DNA of 64,000 bases from Gigaspora rosea (Eukaryota > Glomeromycota > Glomeromycetes > Diversisporales > Gigasporaceae): the NCBI GenBank assembly GCA_003550325.1, contig QKWP01000264.1, positions 287,559-351,558 of the forward strand. Direction: 5' to 3'. Positions 12,446 to 23,720 of this stretch are shown here, piece after piece (within the stretch, counting starts at the first letter, position 1; every line of letters starts with the position of its first letter). The position numbers and the translations under genes were made by a program. The notes beneath the pieces are model-generated. The model searched no databases. It was not told the DNA's origin and was given only the letters and a program-made list of their open reading frames with translations.

Positions 12446-13395
12446 GGTAATCTCATATATTCTGGCATAGCTATTACTATAAAAAGTAAAAAATTTTTAT
12501 ATATAATAATTTATTTTATTAAATTTTTTTTAAACTTATCTTTTAAAAAAACAGTACATTATAATATTAAGTTATAAATATTAATTTTTTATATTTATAT
12601 TAAATATTTTCTATGATCAATTTTTTAGTCTATTAAATAATATTAAATTTATTTACTTATTATATGCAATTATAATTTATTTATAAGACAAAATATTTTT
12701 AATATTATTTTATATATAAAATAAATTTTTTTTAAATTTTAAAAAAACTTTTATTAATTTAATTTTTAGGTTAAAAACTAGTAAATAAGAAAAAATATAC
12801 TAGTTTTTAGATTAATTTGTGCTTATATAATAAGTTAGTAAAATTTATAATTAATAAAATTTTAATTAGTATCATATTAAAATTCAAATTTAGAGAATTA
12901 TTTTTTATGTTTATACATTATTAAAATTTTTAAAATTTAAAAATTTATAGATTTTTGAAGTTTTTTTAACTAAAATAAATATTATTTTTACTATATAAAT
13001 TATATAATAAACTAGATTAATTTAGTGTTTTATTTTTGGTATAACTTTTTATTGTACATAATAACTTTGTTTAAAATTTTGCAAACTTTTTTTTGATAGT
13101 TACACCAAAGCACTTGCGTAGTAACACAAAAAATACTTAATTTTAATTGGTTAAACTTTAAAAATAAGCAATTTTTAATTTTTTTAATTTTTTAAAATTT
13201 AAAAATTGAATAAATTTAAAAATTATTTAAAACAATTAAATCAACAAATTATAAAATTTTTTTTATAAATATACTGCCTAGCTATTCAAATAATATATAT
13301 ATTTTTTTAATTGCTAGTTAATAGAAAAAAATTAGTACTTACTATATACTAACTTTAATTTATTCAATTGAACTGCCAGAATATATGAGATGACC
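12446..13395. mobile_element. 950-bp TIR element, unclassified
   Basis: Left end GGTAATCTCATATATTCTGG and right end (reverse complement) GGTCATCTCATATATTCTGG form inverted repeats of at least 22 bp. The flanking DNA on both sides is one interrupted copy of the modular repeat (AATTAAT|...|AGTAAAAT), so this is a true insertion. The target duplication is unclear in the AT-rich flanks. The interior is A/T homopolymer with no gene. Confidence 0.75.
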
Positions 13396-13825
13396 AATAG
13401 TAAAATTTATAAAATTCTATAAAATCTTATAATTTACAAATTTTTATTCATTGATTCTATTTAATGCACTAAGAAATTTGGTCAGCACCTAAAAATACAT
13501 TAAATCAGTAGTGTTTATTTTATTTTACTTAAAATTTGGAGAAAAGATGCTTAAATTTGACTTTTTTGATCAAAATCCAAAATTATGCATTTATTCTCCA
13601 AATTTCAAATAAAATAAAAACTATTCTGCTAATTAAATGCATTTTTAGGTGCTAAACAAGTTTGCTTAGTGTATAAAGTTAGAATTAATTGGAATTAATT
13701 AATAAAAATTTGTGAATTATAAGATTTTATAGAATTCTATTAATAAAAATTTTATGATTCTCAAGATTTTACTAACTATTTCTAATTTAATGCACTAAGC
13801 AAACTTATTCAGCACCTAAAAGTAC
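13396..13825. repeat. Modular palindromic repeat array, part 2
   Basis: Continuation of the 11.7-12.4 kb repeat after the 950-bp insertion: GAGAAAAGATGCTTAAATTT and its inverse, then GCTAAACAAGTTTGCTTAGT and its inverse, ending in AGCACCTAAAA. Confidence 0.75.
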
Positions 13826-14848
13826 GAGTGCATTTATGCACACTCCAAACCAGTTTTAAAACTGGTTACTAGCTACTATGTACTCCTCACCCAAAATAGA
13901 AATGATCATCATTGTTGTTATTACATTAACAAAACTAAGATTAACTGTTAGGGTTAGGGTCAGGATAGTGTTAGAGTTAGAGTAAACTTAGAAAATATCT
14001 ATACCAAAATTTTGCAAGGAATTTTTTTTGTTATCATACAAAAAATAGTTTCATATACGAAATTTCAAGATAAAAATGATTTTTTGAATAAACAAATATT
14101 TTTTTTAATTTTAACGTTATACACTAATCGTTCATGTAGCATCTATCCCTTAGTTTGTACTACTTCGCAGGCAAATTTGCCTGTATAATTACTATAAATA
14201 TACCTCTGATCTATTTTTTTAATCATTTAAAATATTTAAATAAAATTTGGTATTATAATTTTTAATAACAAGGATTATATTTTTGAATTATTTAAATTTA
14301 TATTATAAGACAAAAAGTTTATATTGCTTATAAGCTGAAAATATTAAATTTTAAAGAAATTTTTTAACCAAAAAAATATTTTACAATATCTTGGCGAATT
14401 CTTTAAATATTGGTTTTAAAAACATAGTTTCTAATACAATATTGTAGTTTATATAAAGGATGACAACTTTCATTATTTGACTTTATATGATTTACTTGTA
14501 AAAATTAAGACTTGTATTAGTAGTGAAAATTTTTTTATAGACGGGAACATATAAAAATTTGAGAAAACCTAAAGAAAATTTCTTTAGTAAAAGTTTCAAA
14601 ACAAAAACTTTAAACTTTTATTACACCAAAGTTTTTTAATAATTTTAAAAAAAATTTATAATAAAGTTGATAAAACAGAACTAATATTATATTTTTTACT
14701 TAGAAAGTAAGGTTTTATTTAAAAAATTTAAAATTTTAAAATTTTCGCAAGCAAATATGCCTGCATAACAAATTAAGGGATATATCTGATGCTGATTGGC
14801 TAGGGAACCAGTTTTCAAACTTGTTTGGAGGGCACATAGATGCACATC
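13826..14848. mobile_element. Mutator-like TIR element with 9-bp target duplication
   Basis: The left 42 bp (GAGTGCATTTATGCACACTC... ending AAAACTGGTT) match the inverted right end (GATGTGCATCTATGTGCCCT...) with a few changes and one indel. The flanks are TAAAAGTAC (13817-13825) and TAAAAATAC (14849-14857), a 9-bp duplication with one mismatch. Long TIRs with 9-bp duplications fit Mutator-like elements. It has no transposase. The smaller element at 14146-14780 is nested inside. Confidence 0.75.
14146..14780 (-). mobile_element. TCCCTTAG MITE family, copy 1 (diverged)
   Basis: TIRs TCCCTTAGTTTGTACTACTT and (right, inverted) TCCCTTAATTTGTTATGCAG, each with a GCAGGCAAATTTGCCTG-like palindrome just inside, flanked by TA on both sides. 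It is about 635 bp, reversed relative to the copies at 33110-33752 and 49101-49742 and clearly more diverged. TA duplication suggests Tc1/mariner relatives. No open frame of note. Confidence 0.85.
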
Positions 14849-15834
14849 TAAAAATACATTAAATCGGTATAATTGTTTTTATTTTACTTGAAATTTGAAG
14901 AAAAATGATTAAATTTGGTTTTTTTGATCAAAAATTCAAAATTATGAATCTATTCTCTAAATTTCAAGTAAAATAAAAATAATTCTGCTGATTTATTGTA
15001 TTTTTAGGTGCTAAATATACTGGCGCTATGTTTGCCTTTGCTAGTGCTAACTATGCTATATTTCATATTCTAAGATATATTGTTGAGTAATTAGTATGAT
15101 AGCATAGAATTAGAATTAGAAAGATAGGGTAGATTTAGTAATGAGATTAGGATTAAGATTAAATAGTAGCACAGGATAGGGTTGGGTTAGAGAGTTGCAT
15201 AAAATTAGAATTGGGTTAGATAGTAGCACATAATTAGGGTTTAGTATTAGATAGTATATGGGCGAAATTAGTGCCAATTAGATTAGACATATTAAATAAT
15301 AAAGATAAAATGTTTATTACAGTATTATTAATAGTTTGGCGAGTTATGTAAATAAATATAAATAAATATATATAAACAAAATACAAAATAAATAGTATAA
15401 AATAAATATAAATAAAAAATAAATACATGTGATTTTATTGATTAGACTGAATTCTTGTAACCGGTGAATAAAAAATAAATTATTAAAAAGAAAAAAATTA
15501 AAAACAAAATAAATAAAAAAAATTAAAAATCCCCTAAAAAAAGTAAATATACAAAACAATAAAAAAAATATTAAAAAAAAAATTAAAAAATAAATATATA
15601 AAATAAATAAAAAAAAAAACAAAAAAAAAGATAGAAATAAAAACATAAAAAACAGTTAAAAAATAAATAAAAAACTATTAAAAAATTTAAAAAAAAAAGT
15701 TTAAAAAAAATATTAAAAAATTTAAAAAAAAATACAAAAAAAAAAGATATAGTAATACATATATACATACCAGTACATAGTTTTGCAAGTGCTAGCATAC
15801 ATTTGTACTCTAATAAACATGGTACCAAATGTGG
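14849..15834. other. Repeat tail, then A-rich spacer
   Basis: Up to about 15020 the modular repeat resumes (ATTTTTAGGTGCTAAATATA). Positions 15110-15260 hold degenerate GATAGTAGCACA/GGGTTAG repeats. Positions 15340-15750 are A-rich on the plus strand; the Phe-rich minus-strand frames there are homopolymer translations. No gene was recognised until the kinase relic begins near 15835. Confidence 0.6.
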
Positions 15835-16073
15835 CTAATAATTCGAAAATGGTTTTATTAAATAATCATTTGCTCCTTTATCCAAACCTGAAAACAATAT
15901 ATTGAAAAGAGTTTAAAAAAAGAAATAAAAATGACTTATACTTTAATGTATTTAAATTACCTCGAATTTTAGAAGCTTTTGCAGATAATAATATTACAGC
16001 AATTAATTGAGTTTTGCATATGATCTTAATACATTTAATATCTTATATCTGTCAATATTTGGCATTATGATAT

Positions 16074-16377
16074 CTATATATTAAGTTCAAATTATATTGC
16101 AATAATTGAATTAATTATTAATATAAATGGAATAAATTACATTATAGCTTATTCGGTCACCTTCTAATACAATATACAAAATTCACTTACCTCTTATGAA
16201 GTGAGTAAATATATTTGCATATTTGTATTAGGAGGTGGTCAAATAAGTTTTACGGAAACCATTTAGTGCTTACGTCAGACATGTCGGATAACAAAGTTAC
16301 CAGTCGAATCTTTAGTAGATGAATAATCAGTTATCATCTATGACATGACTGATAACCAGTACTTATTAATTACTTGC
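16074..16377 (-). other. Putative GC-AG intron in the receiver domain
   Basis: Joining ...LILS-G (ending at 16378) to AT-ATC-ATA-ATG (from 16073) restores LILSDIIMPN, the conserved phospho-acceptor region. The donor reads G|GCAAGTAA, the GC-type 5' splice site consensus, and the acceptor is ATATATAG. The nearby GT options break the motif. The intron carries a foldback repeat, which explains its length. Confidence 0.6.
16148..16247. repeat. 100-bp foldback inside the receiver-domain intron
   Basis: CTTATTCGGTCACCTTCTAA pairs with TTAGGAGGTGGTCAAATAAG across about 43-bp arms with a short loop near 16195. It looks like a small MITE; no clear target duplication. Confidence 0.7.
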
Positions 16378-17115
16378 CACTAAGTATTAAATCAGGTAAT
16401 TTTTTAAATATTTTTAAGATTTGAATAGCATCTTGGCCATCACAGGAACGATATATGTCAAATTCATTTAAAAGGTCTGCTAAATAATCTCTATAGAATA
16501 TATTCAATAATAAATAATAAAAATGTGCACAAATATGGAGCTTTTTGACATAATAACAAAATATATTACCTCATGTTATTATTATCATCAACAATCAATA
16601 CTTTATATTTTCTATCATTTTCTGATATTTCATCAGCTTCAATATTTATATTATTAAGTTCCTTATTATTACTTTTATTATCTTTCATCTATTGAGAACT
16701 TTCTTCTAAATAAAGTTGTCTGATTAGTGTATAACATGATAATTCTCGATCATGATTTATTTGATTTTCTATTTTATTAGAACATATTTGATCTATTAAT
16801 AAGTGTTTACATCTTGTTGGAAACCAACATTCAAATTTTGTTCCTTGATTTACTACAGAAGTTACAGTGATATCTCTACTGTTAAATGTAATAAGTTCTT
16901 TGACTAGAGCAAGTTCTATTCCAATATCTTCATGACTACGTAAACCCTTAAGATTCTACTCGATAAAAATGCTGAAATATATTTGGAAGGGCGGATTCCG
17001 GAATACCAATTTCTAAATAAAAAAAGTCAATCCAGTTGAAGTTATATGACAGCATATATCAGTATAAACAGATTCAAGGTTTTATTTGCAAGATTAGTAA
17101 ATATTATTAACCTGT

Positions 17116-17843
17116 GTCAGGCCCCTGGGTTGATAGTGCAGTAGTTAGCACTCTAGGGCACAATCACAAGGTTACGGGTTCAAGTTCAAAGCGTAATGAA
17201 AACTCTGTTAGGGCCACGATTAGAAATAATTAAGCAGTCACTAGCATAGCCACAAAGTTGGGGACAACTAGAAAAGGCATAATCTATCAACAAATGATGT
17301 AAACATTGAGAGAGCCCAGTTTAAGAATGAAAATACAAGTCATACTACCCAAATAAAAGAAAGGAATTGCAGGATCTGAGCTCAGGAGGACCTGCCCACC
17401 AAAACTGAAGGAAGACTGAAACTTTGAAAAGGCTAGTATGGTATCTTTGAGAAGGTTAGAATGGAAAGTAAGTACCAGTTAGGGTCACCGGAATGGACTA
17501 ACAGAGACTGAACTTAAGGCTGCTTCGAGTAGGACATCGGAATGTTAGTACCGAGTGGGGCATCGAAAAATGATTTCTGTGGACTGTACATGAAGCGGAA
17601 AACCTAGAAGACCATAAGAAGCTGAAACTGACAACACCGCCAGACAGACATGGTAATAATGAGAAGTGTATTCAGGAAGACCTAGTATGGAATAAGGGAG
17701 GTACAGACAGCCTATAAGTAGTTAAAGTAAAATAGAATAAAATCGTGTACTAAAGCTGATTATAGCCGTAATTAAATGGTTAAATATAATAAAGTATGCC
17801 TACTTGGCGTCCCAGGAGATAATGCCTGGTAAAAATAAAAAAT
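17116..17843 (+). mobile_element. tRNA-headed SINE at a splice donor
   Basis: The head carries an A box TAGTGCAGTAG (17134-17144) and a B box GGTTCAAGTTC (17177-17187), 32 bp apart, as in tRNA genes and tRNA-derived SINEs. The roughly 650-bp body is much richer in G+C than its surroundings. It ends GCCTGGTAAAAATAAAAAAT, an A-rich tail. ACCTGT flanks both sides (17110-17115, 17844-17849) as a short probable target duplication. The insertion is antisense to the histidine kinase relic, exactly at its exon-intron boundary. Confidence 0.75.
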
Positions 17844-18014
17844 ACCTGTATTAGACACTTCAAGGACTACCATCTTTTTTTTCTCATTCATATAATCAAA
17901 ATATAACGAATAGTTATTTGCTGATATGTAATTGATTTGAATAGATTTGAATATGGTTAAACATATGTTCTCTTGAAACAGAATCATTAAAGTGAACAAA
18001 TTAAACTTTATGGT

Positions 18015-18803
18015 CAAACGATCAGTCCATAATATAAAAAAATAAAAAAAGACTTTTGTGCAGAAATAGTGATTATCATTAATAAGTTGATAATCCAATA
18101 CGTGTAAATTAGATACCTGAGTAATTGATTCGAATCGGCCCACGACACAAACGCGTAAAATTTGTGTTGTTATTGCACTAAATGTGCAAATATAGGCACG
18201 CGGCATTACATCCAGAAAATGCAATAATTATGTTTTTGATATTTTTAATTATAATGCATCAAAAACGTAATTTCAGTCATCAAAGTGCATAAAAGTATGA
18301 GTTTGTCACTACGCTCCAGACAATAATTTTTAAATATAATATTTTAAAAACAAATTGATAAAATTAAGACAAATCTGAATTGATAAATTTAATAATTATA
18401 AGATTCAAATATTTTAAAAGTTGGCAAAATCTATATAAGCATTTTATTTGTAATAAAATGCAGTAAGATTTATAAGAAATAATTATTATTTTAATGAGAA
18501 ATTACATTCTTAGTAATAATTTATACAGTATATATATATTTATTTATTGTAAAAAATCCAGAAAATCTATTCTATCCTACAAATTCTGTATGGATCTCAT
18601 GTAGAATTCTGCAATACATGCAGGATTTTTAAAAAAATAAGAATTTGCTCATCACTATCTAGGGCCATCATGGTTTTGATCTGATTTCTTTTTGATATTA
18701 TTTCTTGCAGATTTCATTATGATTGCAGGTAAAATATTTATTCAGATCAAGGCTTAGCATATGGGGCTTGAATATGGGGCCATGGGAACCTTGCACATGA
18801 TTA
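18015..18803. other. Spacer upstream of the kinase relic, no gene
   Basis: Positions 18060-18225 on the minus strand stay open (part of a 150-codon frame) but match nothing I know. Around 18225-18275 there is a short inverted repeat GTTTTTGAT/ATCAAAAAC. GTCACTACGCTCCAGACAAT at 18306 recurs as GTCGCTACGCTCCGGCCAAT near 21989. The rest is A/T-rich. Confidence 0.5.
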
Positions 18804-19397
18804 AGAGAGGCACCAGAAATTAGCTGATTTCTTAGGGGGAAGGGGGTCTCTGGCCTAGTCAGGTTACTATATATTCTTTATTCTGATTGGCTAATACAAT
18901 ATATTATTTATATAATATATATTTAAAAATACTATATATAAAAATTTTATTAGTTAATAACTTTTGATCCACTGATCCAATTTGGATGATTTAACTACCA
19001 AAATGATCCTCTCAGAGAGAGGATTCTAACAAGCCCAAAATCACAAAAATCTAATTACAGGATCAAAAGATCGATATAAATTTGTGCATTATTACTACAT
19101 ATAGTGAATGGAATCGATTATATATACTCGATCATTGATCGATTTAGGGCAATGATTGAGCAGCAATTAATGAGCTCGAGCCAAAATAAGTTAATCAATA
19201 ATCGATAATGCTGATCGATCAAATAAGTATATATATTGATCGATTAAAAAATTTTTTTTATATTAATTGTAAGCAAAATCGAATTAAATAGAAATTTTAT
19301 TTTTTTATTTAATAATAAATGAATCTTCACAATATACGTGCATTAGATAATAAATAAAGTTTTAACAGCAGATATTTATTTTTAAAAATTATCTTAA

Positions 19398-19545
19398 AAA
19401 GTATTGAAAATAAGCACAGCACCCTCTATCCTACTTTTTCTAATTTCAGATTAGCGGCAAAATAAAATATTTAATTATTATTCTTGTTAACTTGAAAGTT
19501 GAAAAAAGTAGGGTAAAGGGGTGCTGTGCTTATTTTCAATACTTT
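19398..19545. repeat. 148-bp foldback (MITE-like)
   Basis: AAAGTATTGAAAATAAGCAC and GTGCTTATTTTCAATACTTT-type arms of about 43 bp (AGTATTGAAAATAAGCACAG ... CTGTGCTTATTTTCAATACT) flank a loop of about 60 bp. Arms are nearly identical, suggesting recent origin. Confidence 0.8.
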
Positions 19546-21248
19546 ACGACAAATAGCACTAGTATAATAATTAGTGATAAGCTTTAATAAATTTTGAATT
19601 TAAAAACCTAAAAAGTTAAAGAAACTTGATTTTTGCATCATAATAATAGTAAATTTTTGTTCGTCAATTTTAACGTCACTAGTTACGTCTCAATTGTGCT
19701 TTATTTTATAAACTGATTTTTTATATAGGACTTAACTAAGTGATTTATAAGTCTGCATCTATAGTCATTATGCCATATTAAATTAATTATTACCGTAAAT
19801 TCTCGAAATAGCGGGTAGGGGCGCGCTATTTCAAATACACCCATGGGTGTTATTTTGAAACAAGAGTTGATTTTAATAAACCTGATTTCCAAATAACGGC
19901 CATGCCAAGAAAAAACTAGTATGTACGTATAGTATGTATGTATTTAGATAGCACATTTAAACTATTTTTTTTATATACTGATACTGTATAAATTTTTTTC
20001 CACACATACCACGAACTAATAATCAATAATCTTTTATACCATATAGCGCAATATATAGCATTTTCTCCTTGCATAGTGCTCTCTCTTCACACAGTACGTA
20101 TTCAGAAACGCAAACTAAGTAAAATCATGATAGTACGTACGATTTGTGAAAGAAAAAATTTATCAAACCCAATCCTCCTTTTCTCTAAACCCTAATATGA
20201 AAAAAGGTCAATACTAGTGTTTACCCTAACCCTAACCATTAAAAAAGATAAAAATTGAAGCTTGTAAGTCTATATTAACCGTACGTACGATCAAAGTATA
20301 ATGATATTATTCAAACTAGTCAGGATACTATTGGCAGCACTATATTGGTAATGTTCTGAGAAGTTAGACTTTCAGAAATAGGTAAGAAAAAAAATTTGAC
20401 GAAATTTTAATACGCATAAGAAATGTTACTAACGGTATTAAAGGCAGGACAGGATTGTTGGCGAGAAAGATCTGTTCAAATTGCCGCCTTCAGCAGACTT
20501 CAAATATCACTCAAATGCTTTGTTTTTTCATCCTTAGATGTGCTATACCCTTTCCATGATATTAAATTATCCATTCGAATTGTCGCTGTAAAGCTATTTA
20601 TTTAGTTTACCATTACACAAACCGTATTCGCATTAGTTGATAAGTATAAAATCGTTAGTTTTGAAATAATTTAAATATATATAATATATCGACTAATATA
20701 GTAATGCTTACCTCTCATTTCATCTAATTCATATGATTTAAGCTCATTTTTCAATGATGCCATTCTCATTCACATTTTAATAAATCGAAGCAAAATCGAA
20801 TAAAAAGATTAATTATAATATTTGTTTGAAAGTTCTCTTTGAAGGCATATTAATATATAACTTAATTCACAATCCACATAAGAATAATAGGATTTTATAA
20901 ATTACGATAATATAATTTACTACGTTTTTTATATATGAATGAAATCTTTTATTCCTCTACACTTATAAAAATTCTATATAGTTACAAAAAATAAAATATC
21001 AATATCTTTTTATCTACCAAACCAATTTCAAAAATTTTTTTACATTATATATAAAAAAGTATTCTCTACATTTTTCAATTAGAAGATCTAGTATATTAGC
21101 ATAATAAAAAAAAAAGTTAGCTATGGAGGAAAAAAAGATTTCATAATTATAATAAATTTAATAGTAATTTGCGCCTATGAAATACTATCCTTCTTATGTG
21201 AATCAGCAATTAAGTATATTTGTTAGGCTATAATTTATAAAAAAAAAT
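19546..21248. other. Spacer inside the interrupted element, no gene
   Basis: Contains GTACGTACGAT words (20130-20290), a CCCTAACCCTAACC tract near 20222 and AT-rich DNA. Open frames here (19701-19892 minus, 20423-20605 plus) show no recognisable motif and are treated as chance. Confidence 0.5.
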
Positions 21249-21355
21249 CTAAGCAAAGATTTAATAAGTTATATAAAAAATAATTTAAGCGAAGATTTAG
21301 TAAGTAATATAAAAAATAATTTAAGCGAAGGTTTAGTAAGTTATATAAAAGGATA
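21249..21355. repeat. Three tandem units of about 45-52 bp
   Basis: Units of AGCGAAGATTTAGTAAGTTA followed by TATAAAAAATAATTTA, three copies with small changes. Confidence 0.75.
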
Positions 21356-22007
21356 ATTTGAATAGAATTAAAATTTTCTAGTCAATTATTAAAAAACCTT
21401 CATTTTTTTTATACAGTAAAATTATAAAATCGGAGCTAATGTAATTACTAGCTAACTGCAGATTAGCATTTTAAGAGATTCCTGATTTTCAACGAAGTAT
21501 TTAATTTGGTAAATAAAATATAATTGAGCAATGATTGGCCCAATAATTGATCGATTATGTATGCTCGAGGTTACAAATTATATGCTTGATCGATCATAAT
21601 CGATCAAGCATGCATAATTGAATTTTGATCGATTAAAAATTTTTTTTAGGTTAATCATCGATTAACGATTTTTTTTCAAGTCAATTCCCTAACTACATAT
21701 AATAGTATTTATTTAACTAGGCTAATGCATAGCATTATATGTCCGGAGCTCATCATATGATGTTTATCATATTACACAAATGCGTTAATATGCATATGTT
21801 GGTAACATTAAAAGCACAAATATAGACACGTGTGCGGACAGACAAAAAATTTCCAAATTCCATTTCTGATAAGATTTACATCATATATATGCAAATATAT
21901 CAAAAAAGTAAAATTTGTCAAGATTTTTACAATTGAAGAACATCAGGAAGGTAATTTTGTATCACTTCGCATAGAAACTTAGGGACCGTCGCTACGCTCC
22001 GGCCAAT

Positions 22008-22340
22008 AAATACTATAATATAGTAATAATGCACAAATCTATATCAATCTTATGGTCCTGTGATTAGATTTTTGTGGTTTTGGGCTTGTTAGAATCCTCT
22101 ATTTGAGAGGATCCTAACAAGCCCAAAATCACAAAAATCTAATTACTGAATCATAAGATTGATGTAGATTTGCATATTATTACTATATAGTATTTATTTA
22201 ATAATTACTATATAGTAATAATATGCAAATCTATATCGATCTTATGATACTGTAATTAGATTTTTGTGATTTTGGGCTTGTTAGAATACTCTCTTTGAGA
22301 GGATCATTTTGGTAGTTAAATCATCCAAATTAGACCAGTA
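22008..22340. repeat. Double hairpin of the foldback core
   Basis: Two back-to-back palindromes. The first (22008-22190) pairs GTAATAATGCACAAATCTAT... with its inverse around AGAGGATCCTAACAAGCCCA. The second half repeats GCAAATCTATATCGATCTTA ... TGGGCTTGTTAGAATACTCT ... GGTAGTTAAATCATCCAAAT. It would form a long imperfect hairpin if transcribed. Confidence 0.75.
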
Positions 22341-22490
22341 GATCCAAAGTTATTAACTATTAAAGTTTATAAATATTTTTAATAATAATTTAATATATAT
22401 GAAATTTGATTGGCTATTAAACCAGTCAGGTAGGGAAGGGGGGTAGTGGGTATAGTAAATGGAAATCAGGTGATTTCTGGCACCCCCCTA

Positions 22491-23280
22491 AGTTGGAAAA
22501 AAATTTTTTAAAAAAATGTGACATTTTAGCGCAGTTATATGAATCACAGGTATTACAGGATTTTGGTAGCCACTAACAGAATGCATAACTTATAAGGTGG
22601 GGTCACCAAAATTCTGGGTCAGAATGTGCATTAGAACCATGGTCAACTGGATCAGAATTGATCAATTTTGACCAAGATTATGAAAATTTTACTAATAAAA
22701 TTATATTCATTCATTTAGTAAAAAATACTCAACTAATATTTGCTAACAATTAGGGCTAAACACTGACCTAGAGCTAACACATCTGACCCAAAATTTTAGA
22801 GTCCCTCTGTAAAATTCATGAATGCATATAGAAACTTCACAAGCTACATCTTCACATCTGATATAATACTTGCTCCTGTTTATTGTTTTCATATAAAGTC
22901 TAACTTTTTGAAGTTAAATACCTGATTCTTTAATTTATTTTCTCATGGTCGATTGCTGTTATACTATTCTACATATATAGAATACAATTGTGATTCTGAA
23001 GATCTAATTTCTATTTTCTGTATTATTGATTTTTTGATCCACCTGCTACTGTTGACCCTTATTAATATCAACCCATTAATATCAACATCTCATTAATATC
23101 AACCTTTTATTAAGAACAAATATGCTTAAGCAATATAAAATTATCTCTTTATTATCAACCCTTATTTATATCAATATAATTGTCTGTATTACCTATGACA
23201 ATAACATTAACATAATGGTTAACAAGATAGAACGGTGCTCATAGAATCATAAATATTGATTTCCAAATTTGCATTTACTG
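22491..23280. other. Spacer, no gene
   Basis: AT-rich DNA. Positions 23050-23125 contain several TTATTAATATCAACC words in tandem. No gene was recognised. Confidence 0.55.
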
Positions 23281-23283
23281 TAA

Positions 23284-23520
23284 GGCTGTTTCAAGTTAAT
23301 TTTTCGATTAATATTACCCCCTAGCTGAAGTCTTCCCACCTCCCCCTAAATGAATAGCTATAAAAATGCTGGATAACTCTCGCCAGTCACCTGATTTATA
23401 TCAACCAATAAAATTGCTCTTCTTTGTTCATTTTATATGTTCGTTTCATATATTTGTTTCATTTTACCCCAGAGATTCCTGGAAAAGTGATATTAACCAA
23501 AGAATCAACTTCAAACAGCC
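23284..23520. mobile_element. Tourist-like (PIF/Harbinger) MITE, 237 bp
   Basis: TIRs GGCTGTTTCAAGTTAATTTT and (inverted right) GGCTGTTTGAAGTTGATTCT extend about 35 bp. TAA flanks both ends (23281-23283, 23521-23523). GGCTGTTT starts and 3-bp TAA duplications are diagnostic of PIF/Harbinger MITEs. No coding. A further left end of this family may lie at about 37049 (TAAGGCCGTCAAATTAATTT). Confidence 0.82.
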
Positions 23521-23679
23521 TAACTGCTTTTTGATTATTTGATTTTCTTGTCAGACTTTTGCCTCCCAAATTATTTTATAATCTCTGTAAATAATGAATT
23601 ATTTGAATATAGGAATTAATTGTATTTATATTTCTGAATCATGCTATATTAATTTTCTAAATAATTTGTCAGTCCTGTC

Positions 23680-23680
23680 C

Positions 23681-23713
<33 letters not shown>

Positions 23714-23720
23714 GTAATAA
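23680..23720. repeat. (AAT)n microsatellite
   Basis: About ten ATA/TAA units, then an interrupted AATAGTAATAA. Confidence 0.9.

Larger units (their letters stand above)
15835..18014 (-). pseudogene. Hybrid histidine kinase / response regulator fragment
   Basis: Only the 3' half of a two-component hybrid kinase is present. Reading the minus strand: a decayed N-box region (TIKFNLF, about 18014), KKKMVVLEVSNTG (ATP-lid start), then after an intron IGIPESALPNIFQHFYRVES and GLRSHEDIGIELALVKELI (G1/G2 boxes of HATPase_c), a linker, and a receiver domain: YKVLIVDD, RDYLADLLNEF, LPDLILS-DIIMPN (phospho-Asp region), AVILLSAKAS and DYLIKPFS (conserved Lys). Introns inferred on the minus strand are 17845-17013 (contains a SINE), 16569-16491 (79 bp), 16377-16074 (GC-AG) and 15960-15888 (73 bp). 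Lesions are a 1-base shift after VES, a TAG at 16691-16689 and a shift near 15845. The upstream sensor part was not found. Confidence 0.88.
18804..22488. mobile_element. Foldback element with CCAGAAATYAGCTGATTT ends, interrupted
   Basis: The left end (AGAGAGGCACCAGAAATTAG) and inverted right end (GGGGGGTGCCAGAAATCACC) match, with TA at both borders (18802-18803, 22489-22490). The arms then carry the core CTTTTGATCCACTGATCCAA - GATTTAACTACCAAAATGAT - AACAAGCCCAAAATCACAAA. Sequence stops matching at about 19110 and resumes at about 22008; the 2.9 kb between, rich in TGATCGATCA/GCTCGAG words (19110-19290, 21500-21690), looks like later insertion. The family is the same as at 29717-31615. Confidence 0.65.

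Noticed and set aside
15234..15828. Overlapping Phe/Tyr/Leu-rich minus-strand frames
   Set aside because: These are translations of A-rich plus-strand homopolymer. Only the extreme right end borders the kinase relic.
17120..17192. Functional tRNA gene
   Set aside because: A and B boxes are present but no acceptor stem pairs, and the unit continues into a long body with an A tail; it is a SINE head.
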